NCBI GenBank assembly: GCA_903813345.2 | Contig: CAIIXF020000007.1 | Span: 17,404,714 to 17,468,713, forward strand | Source of the DNA: Owenia fusiformis | Taxonomy: Eukaryota > Annelida > Polychaeta > Sabellida > Oweniidae | Length of the DNA: 64,000 nucleotides | Direction of reading: 5' to 3' | In this document: positions 43,640 to 54,986 of the stretch, in pieces | How the letters are laid out: the number at the start of each line of letters is the position of its first letter | Numbering within the stretch: position 1 is the stretch's first letter | The notes under the pieces: model-generated | Databases searched by the model: none | Told to the model about the DNA's origin: nothing | The model's input: the letters and a program-made list of their open reading frames with translations, nothing else | Position numbers and translations under genes: made by a program

Positions 43640-44520
43640 CAGAAGCACTTACTACATCAAATGACTTATCAAAGATCAACAAGTCATCGTGGATGCTGAA
43701 TTTTAAAAGTGTAATGGATAAATTAGAGGTAGTATCATTTTCAGGAAATACTCCCAGCAATATCAATAATACTTTAGATGTAAAAGAATATACTATTGAC
43801 GCATCCGAAGTTGTTTGTAAATCAAAAATTAGTTTTGAAGATTATTGGCGAAATCAATTGAATTCCGACCAATGTCGCAAACTGAATACATACAAAATAT
43901 TTAAAAGCAATTTCAGGTTCGAACCATATTTAGATTCAATTTCAAATGGGCATTTACGACGAAGTCTAACAAAGTTTCGTATCAGTAACCACAAATTAAA
44001 AATAGAAACGGGTAGATACGAACGCCCAAAATTAAAGATCGATGAAAGAATTTGCGAGGTTTGCAATTTAATAGAAAACGAAAAACACATAATGCGTTCA
44101 TGTAAAAAATACAGTATATATAGAAAGAAAATGCTCGATAAACTTGTATCACACGGCAACCCAATTAAACACCTTTTCAACATGGAGGACGATTCACTTT
44201 TTTTCCAATATTGTATGTCTTGTGAAAATAAAGAAATTAATATTGTAGCAGAATTTATTCATAAATGTAATATAACATAGAAGGGTGTGATACATGACAT
44301 AAACAATGGACGCGTATCACAATCACCATTCATGTGCTTATCCATGATGCATATTTATTTGTTCATTTATTTACTTATTTATTTATTATGAAGTGTTAAT
44401 TTTGTGTGTTGTTATATATACTGTTTTCTGTTGTATTGATATATTGTAAAATTAGTGTTTACTTTGTGTACACTTAACCTTTTATGGGTATGAATGTGTA
44501 ATAAAGTTCATAAATCTAAA
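43640..44520 (+). pseudogene. LINE ORF2 3'-end fragment
   Basis: The open frame 43693-44280 (195 codons) encodes the end of a non-LTR retrotransposon polyprotein: LRRSLTKFRISNHKLKIETG, then CEVCNLIENEKHIMRSC, the Cys-Cys-His-Cys motif typical of the ORF2 C-terminus. The reverse transcriptase and endonuclease are absent. A ~230-bp 3'UTR ends in taataaagttcataaatcta. It is 5'-truncated, as is usual for LINE insertions. Confidence 0.75.
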
Positions 44521-44524
44521 TCTA

Positions 44525-45200
44525 TACACTCCCCTCCAGAAAGTTGGCAACCTTAGCTCCCTCATTGAATTACGTCTTAAAGCCTCTTTATGTTTGAATT
44601 TTTATTTACATAACCTGCGAGGTAATAAATGATGAAAATGTAACTTGACTTCATTTGCAATGCCTCCAAATTTTTCCAATTTTTTCCCTCAATTACAACA
44701 GGTCGAACATTGATGATGAATTTTTGAAAATCGTCATTCCCATGTAAACAAATGGGAAATGAAGGGTTCGCGGCAAATCTGATTTCAGGATATCTATCCA
44801 GTAAAAGATTCACAAAAATATTTTTGTATTGACAATTGAATTGTCTGACTTCTTTTGCACGTTAAGTGTAGTTTATGAGAGCTTCAAAGTCACTTTTGAA
44901 AATCATTTTGCGCCTCTTGTGTTTTTCAATGGGAGGAGTTTTTGAAAAATAATTTGACTCTGAAGACCTATAAGTTTTTTGAACCTGAATTTCTTTTCTT
45001 TGTTAAATAAAGTCATTTGACTTGCGACATATTTCCATTGCTTTACATGGGAATGTCGATTTTCAAAAAATTATCAGATTTGTCATCCATTTCTGATCCG
45101 AAAATTGGAGGTATTGGAAATGATGTCAAATGTCAATTCATATCTCCGTACGTACTTTAATGAGGGAGCTGAGGTTGCCAAACTTTTGGAGGGGAGTGTA
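44525..45200. mobile_element. Mariner-type MITE with TA target duplication
   Basis: The termini CACTCCCCTCCAGAAAGTTG and (C)AACTTTTGGAGGGGAGTG are inverted repeats that extend about 40 bp inward to tccctcatt / aatgaggga, flanked by TA. Inner segments also pair (tttttgaaaatcgtcattcc with ggaatgtcgattttcaaaaa). It is non-coding and inserted directly at the 3' end of the LINE fragment. Confidence 0.85.
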
Positions 45201-45794
45201 CATTATTTTATTAGTATCTTAGGTACGTCTCTTTTTACGGAAAACTGAGCAAGTTCATTTGGGGTAGCGAGGACAGCGACAGGACACTAACTACATGCTA
45301 AGAGGATACCAATTATAACTTTTTGACTGTGTACGGTTGACTGCCTACATGTGCCCTTCGTTCAGCGACATTCATTTTACACTGTACATGTTGTTGATCG
45401 CATGCATTTATTGGAGTATTTTTTGTTTCGTTTGTCGGATGGACGCGACTGAAAACAATTATGATGCCATTCAATGTACAAAGAGGCATCTTTGAAAGCT
45501 GTCCCATTACTCGAGGTGTCTCTAATTCTCCCACCCATATTAAGTAACGTGTAAGCTTGACATATCATCTTGGCATCACATTTATATGCAGTTGCCAAAT
45601 AAGTAAGTGACCTCTTAATGTGATTTTTCGAAAGCCAATAGTCTTTTGAATTGACCTGATCGAGCAAGTGTTCAAAAGGTTTAATAAACACAAGTACATT
45701 ATACATCTAAGGATTATATTAACAAGTTTAAGTTATATGTTATCAAATATAGTTGGATGGATTAAAAGAAATCTAGAGGAATAAAACTTTAAAA
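45201..45794. other. Region upstream of gene 3
   Basis: It should include the gene 3 promoter. No coding feature and no clear similarity to the upstream regions of genes 1 and 2 is visible. Confidence 0.5.
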
Positions 45795-46884
45795 ATGCTT
45801 CTTCAAACGTTAATGGGCATCGCCCTTGTTTCATCTGTCCATACACGAAAAAAAAGTAATCAATATGGCAACTTTGATGTACCTGTAGCTAAATATACTC
45901 CTCATGAAGACGTCGAGTGGTTAGCGAACGACAACTACGACACGGCCGACAATCTCTTAAGTGAACTTACCGACACTGAGTTGGACAGTCTGTTGAAAGA
46001 CCTACATATACCCAAACAGCAAGGTGATATCATATTGAACAAGAAACAACTTGTACAGAAGATAACGAACATGGAACTCATAGAGCTTTACAAAAACAGA
46101 AACCTACCAAATGAAGTCGACCTACATGATAGACCCAAAGGAAAAACTCACAGGGAGGACAATTTTATACGAGAAGTTGTCAAGAATTACAAGGTCAAGC
46201 ATTTAAAAAGGAATTCCCATAGTAGGAAACGTGTTAAACGAAAGATTAAAACCCCTTTCCTAGAGCGGTGGAGCTTTCCAATAAGATACAGTATAGACAC
46301 TGTGTTCAGTAAGTTGCAATTTTATCGCTTTTCTTATTTATCATTTTAAATACATGAAGCCCTGGTTTCAATCATATTGTTTCGTATCGTATCATATCAT
46401 AGTCTCGTATTGTATTGGTGTGTATTTTATTCTATTGTATTGTATCGTATTGTATAGTATCGTATCGTTTTGTATTGTATCTATTTCATGGTTTGTACAT
46501 ATAAATGTTTAATGTTTAAGATTAAAGGTTAAGTATAAATTTTATCACATTTAGTTGTCCATTTTTATCGTGTAGCTACGCCCTTCATGGCAAATGCACG
46601 TGTATTACGTTCATGAATTTTCAAGTGACACCCATTGCATTGGGTTATCAGAATCTCACAAAAATAAAACATAATAAGCTTTTCAAATTATTTGATAACG
46701 TTTAAAGTTTTAATTTTTAAGATTTATACATGCTATGCTTGTATTAGCTTGATATATGTTCAGGTGACGAAGAGAAAACTAAAATACGAGAGGGTCTTCA
46801 GACCTGGGAGGATGCTACTTGCGCCAGCTTTAAGGAGTCGAACGACACAACTATCCCTGCTTTGTTTTTCATATCAGAATCTGG
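45795..46884 (+). pseudogene. Astacin gene 3: exons 1 and 2 only (partial or truncated)
   Basis: Exon 1 (45795-46308) encodes signal peptide MLLQTLMGIALVSSV, propeptide with KQQGDI, furin-like RVKR and WSFPIRYSI. Exon 2 (46764-46884) encodes DEEKTKIREGLQTWEDATCA, with the same 121-nt length as the paralogues; its donor is gttagt. In genes 1 and 2 exon 3 follows within about 0.3-0.5 kb, but here I find no exon 3, no HExxH exon and nothing further in the remaining 17 kb. Both exons are open and undamaged. Either the gene is truncated or an enormous intron carries the rest beyond the window. Confidence 0.7.
46380..46490. repeat. Degenerate (TATTG/TATCG)n microsatellite in gene 3 intron 1
   Basis: About twenty imperfect five-base units such as cgtat, tgtat and catat. 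Confidence 0.75.
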
Positions 46885-46970
46885 GTTAGTATTTGATTCT
46901 AAACAATTTCACTCACATGCTACCTTAAGCTTGTATACATGTATTTCATGTTTAAGAAGGAAGTTCAAGA

Positions 46971-47361
46971 TTAAAGGAATATTCCTTGCCAGACCCTTTC
47001 TCTCTTGATATGGTAGCTATAATCATATATATAGTTTCCATATTTAGCAAAATATGGGAAAATGTTTTAATATGGTCAATATTGATCATTTAAAAATCTA
47101 GTGCTTATTTCTTGCAGGAATTGATGTCATCAACTCTCAACTTCTATAACCTTGCCCATAACAGTATAGGAAAGTAGCACAAAATCACTTCTAGACAAGT
47201 GATCATTACTTTCTGTGCAAAAATATCTATCCATCACATTACTAAGTGATCAAATTTGACCATATTAAAACATTTTTGCGTGTTTTGCTAAACATGGCAA
47301 GCATATATATGGTTATAGCTACCATATGAGAGAGATGGTTTGGCAAGGAATATTCCTTTAA
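46971..47361. mobile_element. Foldback element with TTAA ends downstream of gene 3 exon 2
   Basis: The left arm ttaaaggaatattccttgcc and right arm ggcaaggaatattcctttaa are perfect inverted repeats. Pairing continues inward (atatggtagctataatcata / tatggttatagctaccatat). TTAA at both ends is the piggyBac-type target duplication. It is non-coding. Confidence 0.75.
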
Positions 47362-47390
47362 CTTTTCAATTATCTTAGCTCTCCAATGCA

Positions 47391-48183
47391 ACTAACGCTT
47401 GTCGGCTACCGGAGTAACCTACTATTCTATTGGAAACTCATTTAAATATCAATTCCACCCGCTATGGCTCAGTGGCAGAGCCAAGGTTACCAATATCGCT
47501 TGGCCCCGGTGTTAAAGAAATGATGGTCCCCCCGGGATTATGGTGCCCTTTCTCAACGGCCCTTATTGGCCCTGATTGCGTATACGATAATGAGGGAAAG
47601 AGTTGTATTTAGGTCACCATAAAAATCAATGGAGAGTAGGACCATAATTTGAAAGGACCTCCTACCCTTTTACACCGGGTTCGATTCCCGGTTCAGACAA
47701 GTTTGTTTGTGCGTTATGTAATTCTGGGTGTTTGAGTGGTTCACGACTCGTATAAAAGGCTGTGGTGTGTACCTGTGCACACAAAAGAACACAGGGCTCC
47801 TCCAAGAAGGCTCTATCTTCGAGTGTAAAATACGTAAAATACGGAATAGCAATAAGGTATTGCTCGCCAAATATGACGGTAACTATAATAATCATATTTA
47901 AATGAGTTGGTCATAAACTAGACTAAGTATTAAACCTGTAGCAACTATCGAGGTGTTCGGAATTATAAATAGCGGAAGCAGACATCGGCGCATAGACGCA
48001 AAGCACATGTTTTAATATAGGTGTGTTTGTTCATGTGACAATGAGATGAAAAGTCACATGATCACTGTTACTTGACACACGGGTTGTTCGTAAATTACAA
48101 CTTCAAACTGACGGGTTAATTTAAGCCAATCAATGAGTTAATTCGGTAGCCGGTAGCCGTTATTTGCATTCGCGAATACAAGC
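47391..48183. mobile_element. ~790-bp element with MITE-family ends and tRNA-like internal sequence
   Basis: The left end aatgcaactaacgcttgtcg, gctaccgg and right end ccggtagccgttatttgcat, tcgcgaatacaag match the palindromic MITEs at 26080 and 48187, including an inner catttaaat / atttaaatg pair. Unlike those short copies, it carries about 500 bp of extra interior with A-box-like and B-box-like motifs. Confidence 0.65.
47465..47690 (+). ncRNA. tRNA-like pol III promoter segment (SINE-like or interrupted tRNA)
   Basis: TGGCTCAGTGG (47465-47475) matches the A box and folds as a D arm (GGCTC/GAGCC). GGTTCGATTCC (47678-47688) matches the B box and folds as a T arm (CCGGG TTCGATT CCCGG). About 200 nt separate the boxes, too far for a normal tRNA gene (30-60 nt). 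A tRNA-derived SINE or an interrupted tRNA pseudogene fits best. The acceptor stem does not pair. Confidence 0.4.
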
Positions 48184-48186
48184 TAA

Positions 48187-48370
48187 CCTTGTATTCGTGA
48201 ATGCAATTGACGCATGCCGGCTAATGGGTTAACCTACTGTTTTGAGGCCAACTCATTTAAATATGAATGGAATAGGTGGAGTGTACTATTCATATACTAA
48301 ATGAGTTACCAATAAAATAGTAGATTAATCCGGTACCCGACAGGCGTTAGTTGCATTCGCGGATACAAGC
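48187..48370. mobile_element. Palindromic MITE, third copy of the 26080 family
   Basis: The left arm cttgtattcgtgaatgcaat and right arm gttgcattcgcggatacaag pair, as do tcatttaaatatgaat and attcatatactaaatga. It abuts the preceding element end to end and lies next to the 1100-bp tandem duplication. Confidence 0.75.
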
Positions 48371-48800
48371 TTAGTCTTCTCTTGAGCTTACTCTTGTGCA
48401 AGATTATCAACTGCGTAGCAATTATTGAGCATTGAGTTATTGAGTTATTGAGTGATTTGAAGTGCAATATGGGATATATTCTGCTCGAGAAATTCTGTAT
48501 TGGAACGAGACAAAGTCGAGTGCCAATACAGGATATCGAGAGCAGATGTTTCTAATCAATTAGAAAAAAACAATTATAACAACCCCACCACCTCTTCAAC
48601 AGAGGGTAGGGGTAAATATGAAAAAAATATTTTGTGAGTGTATAATTTGTGCTCACTCTTTTTTTAGCATGACTAAAATGGTTGATTAACATACAGTTTA
48701 CTATTTATTAGACATTTTGCAAGTTATTTTGAATCTATTTGTGATTTTAGCCTTTTTACTAACCCCCATATCCCATGTTTAGACTAGTATATCTTATTTC

Positions 48801-49440
48801 ATGAAATCACTCAGAGTTTTTTTTATTGTATTAATGCAAATGAAAGAATTCCACAACATTATTAAAGTAGCATTTGCTAGATCAAGAAAGTATGGCATTG
48901 GTGTGTCCAATTGTTGTGGAGAAAAAAACACAAGAACCCCACCACTTATCCAACATGAGGTAGGGGGTCAATATGAAACATATGATTACTGTATTGATTC
49001 ATTGACTTTGCGTTCACGGTTATGTTGTGAAAAACATCGCCAGCTTAAAGTCTCCTCTGCTAACTGGAGGTGGAGCTCTTATGACAAATTAAAAGGTAAT
49101 CGCGTAAAATCAGATTTGTGTATGGTATGTAAACTGGCTCCAGAAACTTTACCGCATTTGATTCTTGATTGTTCAGGTCATGATAACGAACGCTTGGAAA
49201 TATCAAATATTTGTAAAAAGTTATTTCCAAATCAGCCTCTCCCCCTAGTGGTATATTGTTGCCAATACTATTTGGTGCGGATTCTTTACTTGGTGATAAA
49301 GAATATGACAGAGTATGTAAATCTTTGTTTAAAATGTATTTAAATTGGCCTAAAAAAGGTATTTTAAATACTTCACAGATCGCCAAACCCCTTATTTTTT
49401 ACAGATTTCATAAAATGTTTTTGATTCTTTTAAAAAATAA
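48801..49440 (+). pseudogene. LINE ORF2 C-terminal fragment, copy 1
   Basis: The frame encodes SDLCMVCKLAPETLPHLILDC, homologous to NDLCLVCGEAIENLVHLVLEC of the LINE at 56298-61969. A shift near 49245 moves the rest (LPILFGADSLLGDKEYDRV, matching LPILFGENNVLTEDQYIKI of the other LINE) to another frame. There is no catalytic domain. Confidence 0.75.
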
Positions 49441-49900
49441 AAAATTGATTTTTCAAAAGAATTTCTGTTTCCATAATTTTCTTGAGCTTACTCTTGTGCA
49501 AGATTATCAACTGCGTAGCAATTATTGAGCATTGAGTTATTGAGTTATTGAGTGATTTGAAGTGCAATATGGGATATATTCTGCTCGAGAAATTCTGTAT
49601 TGGAACGAGACAAAGTCGAGTGCCAATACAAGATATCGAGAGCAGATGTTTCTAATCAATTAGAAAAAAACAATTATAACAACCCCACCACCTCTTCAAC
49701 AGAGGGTAGGGGTAAATATGAAAAAAATATTTTGTGAGTGTATAATTTGTGCTCACTCTTTTTTTAGCATGACTAAAATGGTTGATTAACATACAGTTTA
49801 CTATTTATTAGACATTTTGCAAGTTATTTTGAATCTATTTGTGATTTTAGCCTTTTTACTAACCCCCATATCCCATGTTTAGACTAGTATATCTTATTTC

Positions 49901-50540
49901 ATGAAATCACTCAGAGTTTTTTTTATTGTATTAATGCAAATGAAAGAATTCCACAACATTATTAAAGTAGCATTTGCTAGATCAAGAAAGTATGGCATTG
50001 GTGTGTCCAATTGTTGTGGAGAAAAAAACACAAGAACCCCACCACTTATCCAACATGAGGTAGGGGGTCAATATGAAACATATGATTACTGTATTGATTC
50101 ATTGACTTTGCGTTCACGGTTATGTTGTGAAAAACATCGCCAGCTTAAAGTCTCCTCTGCTAACTGGAGGTGGAGCTCTTATGACAAATTAAAAGGTAAT
50201 CGCGTAAAATCAGATTTGTGTATGGTATGTAAACTGGCTCCAGAAACTTTACCGCATTTGATTCTTGATTGTTCAGGTCATGATAACGAACGCTTGGAAA
50301 TATCAAATATTTGTAAAAAGTTATTTCCAAATCAGCCTCTCCCCCTAGTGGTATATTGTTGCCAATACTATTTGGTGCGGATTCTTTACTTGGTGATAAA
50401 GAATATGACAGAGTATGTAAATCTATGTTTAAAATGTATTTAAATTGGCCTAAAAAAGGTATTTTAAATACTTCACAGATCGCCAAACCCCTTATTTTTT
50501 ACAGATTTCATAAAATGTTTTTGATTCTTTTAAAAAATAA
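49901..50540 (+). pseudogene. LINE ORF2 C-terminal fragment, copy 2
   Basis: The translated sequence and frameshift are the same as in copy 1, so the lesion predates the duplication. One substitution changes the second-frame CKSLFKMY to CKSMFKMY. Confidence 0.75.
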
Positions 50541-52049
50541 ATAATTGATTTTTCAAAAGAATTTCTGTTTCCATAATTTTTTTGATTTTAGATAAAAATG
50601 TTGTGAATTTTCATAAGTTTGTTGAAATTTAGAACTTTTTTTTTTCAAAATTGTAAAAATGTCCCTTTTAAAGCTTCGTATAAGAGTGAACATACTCAGA
50701 ATGTAAAAATCAAGCTTTTCATAATTATTCAACAAAAAAGTCTTTTAATCAGTATCACTGCTGGAATCTAATTCAAGATTTCATTTCTTTAAAGCCCCCA
50801 TTTTAAGTTTAAACCACTTTGGCTTATTAATAAATGTATTCTTACCAACTATTATCAACGTTTGATAGGTGAAACTTTTTTTATTTTAAAAAGGTGTTAT
50901 TTGAAGGATTTTTTTATTCGAAAAATCATTAATTTATTTAAAACTTACTTTAAGAGGCGCGTATCTTTTAATAAGTGATAATTCATACCAATCATCGCAT
51001 TCATCATACTCAAGTGTTTTTTGCCCAAAATAATTAAGAAAATAAGCGAGAAATAAACCCACCCAAGCATGAAAATGGTTCAGATAAAAACGCATTTCAA
51101 CATTTTAGTTATCATAGAAACCAATGGTACAATAATATCTAAAACATAATGTATTCTTCCTTTTAACCTGGTTAGACTATTAGAATTGTTTTATTTTTGA
51201 AGTATAGCATATTTAGAAAAGATTGACATGGAAAAATCTTCTTCAATTTAAAAAAAAAAGTTTTTGCTACCAGTGATGTCACGATGAGGTCACTTAGGTA
51301 GCAACGTATTTTGATATGCAAAAACATCGAAGTGGCACATTGGATATGATATGACATTTTATTATTGAAATAGTGTGTCCTTTGTATAATATTTGCATGG
51401 TTTTAAAAAAGCAACGTTTGCACTGTATAGTTGAAAATTTGATGATTAAAATATTTCAACTTTTATTTGAAAATGGCGGGAAATTTGAATATTTGTGAAA
51501 TGAAAAGATGACAACTTTTTTTCAAATTTTTGTCCAAAAATCTCCAAAATAATTAACAAAAAGTAAATGAATGATAAAAACGTATTTTCAAACTTTATAC
51601 GGGGACTTTAATAAGATTGTTCCCCTGTTTGGCCAGCTTAACTTTTTTATCGGAGGATAATATTTTTTCTTCCCCATCTAAACTGTACACTGTACATTGT
51701 AACTGTACTTGAAAATATTTCTGATTATACATATTGAGAGTCACATATCATTAAAATTGTAATTTAAAATCTGCATATACTGTTTTGTACTTAAAAGCAT
51801 TAAAGGCCAAGTATGCACTTAAAAATGTATTTTACAATGGTAACGTGAAATCGCAGATACAGTTATTTGACACTTTAATTAATCAAACAAATTGCATTTT
51901 ATGCTTCTGATGTTTTGGCTATAGGCGAGTGGGAGCAGGGTCAAATATGGAACTTTAATTAAGATTGACTGCAACCGCTCAAAACATGCTGTACTTTCAT
52001 AATATTGATATGTAGATTCCAAATATGACAATGAAAAGTTTTGAAAAAT

Positions 52050-52270
52050 GGCCCGTTACCATGGAAACGGATGCAAAGTGCCACGCCCACTTTTCATTAG
52101 CCATAAAGAATGATAAACACAATATTGGCCATAACTTTTTTAATTTTTAACTATTTTTAATGATATTGGTACCATATTGAAGGTAATAAAATGTCCCGTC
52201 ACCCTATGTATTATTTAGTCGGTTTCAATTGTTCACCCGGCAATTATGACGTCATAATATCCTTAAATTC
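52050..52270. repeat. Degenerate relative of the 352-bp repeat unit
   Basis: It contains cgttaccatggaaacgg, then ggtaccatattgaaggtaat and tatgacgtcataat in the order found in the intron 9 units. This suggests a dispersed family rather than a local satellite. Confidence 0.5.
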
Positions 52271-52619
52271 CCATTTTAAGGTATATTTAACGAATTGCTC
52301 CACATCAATGTCAATTAAATACCTTAGTGAATATTCTTATCAAATAAAATGAGATTATTTTTGTTCACGTTAATGTGCTCTTTCCAGTGATACCTTTGAT
52401 GTTACATAACACTAATACACTTTTGTTCTAGAGCCTCTTAAACCCATGGCTACACTATGGTAAAATGCTGAATCCATATTTAATCGCATTTTACTACAAT
52501 TTACTGATTCTCTGTGTGTGTATGTCTATGCCTGTTTGCTACCAAACCATTTAGACGTTAGAAAACAAAACGTGGCGCATATGTCCAGTATAGTACCCCC
52601 CTCGAATATAAAGTGGTTA

Positions 52620-53020
52620 AGAACTTATGATGTCATCTTGTTGCCTAGCAACCACTTAGGAATGGATTAAAACGCCTTATTATGGCCATTTTGCCATAGT
52701 TTCATCATTGTATAGGCACTAAAACATCTAGATATGGAGAAAGAATCACCCCTCAGCATTGACCCTACAGTATATCACTGTCTTTGTACACTGGTTATTG
52801 TGATGTCATCTGTGTTGCCTAGAAACCACATAGAAATGTTCTAAAGTTTGCCAAGTTCATTCAGTATTCTTCCATTTACTCACAGGTTATGTTATCAAAA
52901 CACTCATTTAAGATTAAGACACTAGTATTATAATCTAAGAAATACCAATGTGTGTGTTCAAAACGGGCACTCTGCAACAAAATAAAATGTACCTGCCTAG
53001 GAACCACCTAAAAACGGTCA
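52620..53020. repeat. Degenerate tandem array with gttgcctagcaaccac
   Basis: The phrase tgatgtcatcttgttgccta, gcaaccac recurs near 52628, 52800 and (more degenerate) 52990, a period of about 170-190 bp. Each ends in 'cac(t/a)taggaatg'-like text. Confidence 0.6.
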
Positions 53021-54881
53021 AAAGCTAATTTACAATTTATGCAACCACAAAACACATCTGAGCTTCATAAATACAATGTACAGGGCATCAAATAAGTCAG
53101 TTTTCCATCCCCCATAATTTTTTAATTTAGAACTAACATAGGTTTACTACAGATATTGTAAAAATAAAAGACAAAGGATGTACTTTTAGACAATTTATTT
53201 CCATTTGAGAACTTACACAATAGATATTGCAAATAGGTATTACGTGTCAATAATAACTACAGTAACTTGTCAACACACTTGGTGAAAATGTGATTCTTTT
53301 CAGATTGGAAAATACGAGAAAATGATATTTTTTAGAATATGAATAATTCTAAATAAACTGCAATCATATTTTTGGATTGACGAATACGACCAAATAATAT
53401 TAATTGGCGCAAATAATTCTAAAAAAGAATATTACAACGGGAATAATACATCCTGCTACATTTTCTTATTGAGATAATTGGATTTAGGAAATGTGTATAT
53501 GTACAAATGATATATATTTGGATCTCACTTATTTCTAAATTTCTATACAATATAGTATATTATGCTGATCATATTTTTTCCTTCATAATATAATATAATA
53601 ATTACAATACTGAATGGAAAAACTGTATTATTACGCACTTTTTACCCATAAATCAATTTTATATCTTTCAACTACATCCTGTTAAACATTTTAATTTTAC
53701 TGTTTACCAGCTTGGCTTACTTGATTTGAATTTTGATGACATGGTGTAAATTCAAGAGTATATGCACCTAAATTTAAAACAACTTATAAAGAATTACAAC
53801 TTAATGATATGCAATTTAAAATGTTCTCGCTTGTGATAAGCCATACACCCCCTGGGGTGTCTTTATCATTATTATGTAAATATGCTAATATGATTTTAAT
53901 AGATAAATAAATAAAATAAAAATATCCGAAAATGAAACATCTTATAATATATTATTTTATCGATTTCACCAAGTGGAAAAGCCGGAATTGGGCAGATACC
54001 CGCTGCTCATTAATAAATTAGTTAGTACTTTAAAATTTTAGATTCACATAAAAATCACCAGTTGATTCATATTCATTATTTTTTAGTAAACATGAAGAAG
54101 ATTTACATGAATCGGGAAATTGGAGCTTCTTTTGAATTTAGAAGATATAAATTAGTAAAACAAGCATAGTAGAGAAAGTTATCTCAATTTACAGAACTCC
54201 ACCCATAGACATATAGCTAGGCACGGTTACCAATGCAAAACCTCCAAATTGAACGCGGTCGATACTTAAAAGCAGAAAAATCATTTCAATTTGCTACTTC
54301 TGTAATTAGAAAAATATAATAGCCGATGTGGAGAACAGGAGAACACGTTTTTTATTACATTCTAAACTAGAACTTAAACAAACTCGATCTCTGTATGTCA
54401 TTCAAATGAATAGCGTAAATAATATTTTTTCTCATTTCAATACAAGTAGTTTATTCTTTGCTATGATAATACAAGAGTTCATAATATTACCAAAGAGCTG
54501 TTAAACAAAACTGATGTTAAATCATTTTATGCTACTTAAACGGCAGAATCAGATCTAAAGGGGTGACAAAAGTAAAATAGTCTATCTACGTATTTTTCAT
54601 AACACTAACAGACAGGGGGGTCAGATGCATTTAAAATTGAAATTGAAACAGAATTATTTCAGAATTACTTTAATTTGATTGAACTATTGAAACTATTGAG
54701 CACTTTCAATAAGCTAGTATAGCTCTATCTGTCAATGTAACTAACAAAACGTCAGGTACAGACGCCAAATGATCAAAGAGACATTGTTTTATTTTATTTT
54801 TGTGCAATGCAATGTGCATTTATTAATATTATGTTTGCATTATCCAAATGTGACATTTCAGAGGGATTTATTCTTGAATAA

Positions 54882-54986
54882 ATAGGTTATTTCTGATCGG
54901 GATTGAATATGGGTTTTCCCTCGGTCAATATCATATTGTCCCTCAGAATAAACCCCATATTCAATCCCTCCCTGTAAATAACCTAT
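54882..54986. mobile_element. Palindromic foldback element bounded by ATAGGTTATTT, copy 2
   Basis: A shorter copy of the 23673 element: ataggttatttctgatcggg ... ccctccctgtaaataacctat. About 50 bp upstream (cattatccaaatgt) are also shared with copy 1, so the true element starts earlier than the palindrome. Confidence 0.75.

Larger units (their letters stand above)
48381..50580 (+). repeat. Tandem duplication: two 1100-bp copies
   Basis: Copy 1 (48381-49480) and copy 2 (49481-50580) both start cttgagcttactcttgtgca and end ccataatttt. I find about three substitutions in 1100 bp (near 48531/49631, 49324/50424 and 49440/50540). This is a very recent event or an assembly artefact. Confidence 0.92.

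Noticed and set aside
47465-47690. Functional tRNA gene
   Set aside because: A and B boxes are about 200 nt apart and no acceptor stem pairs, so it is listed only as tRNA-like.
47430-47895. Short ORFs on both strands
   Set aside because: They lie in the tRNA-like repeat element and have no coding character.
48801-49343. 180-codon ORF (and its copy) as a cellular gene
   Set aside because: It is a frameshifted LINE ORF2 C-terminus, homologous to the knuckle region of the LINE at 56298.
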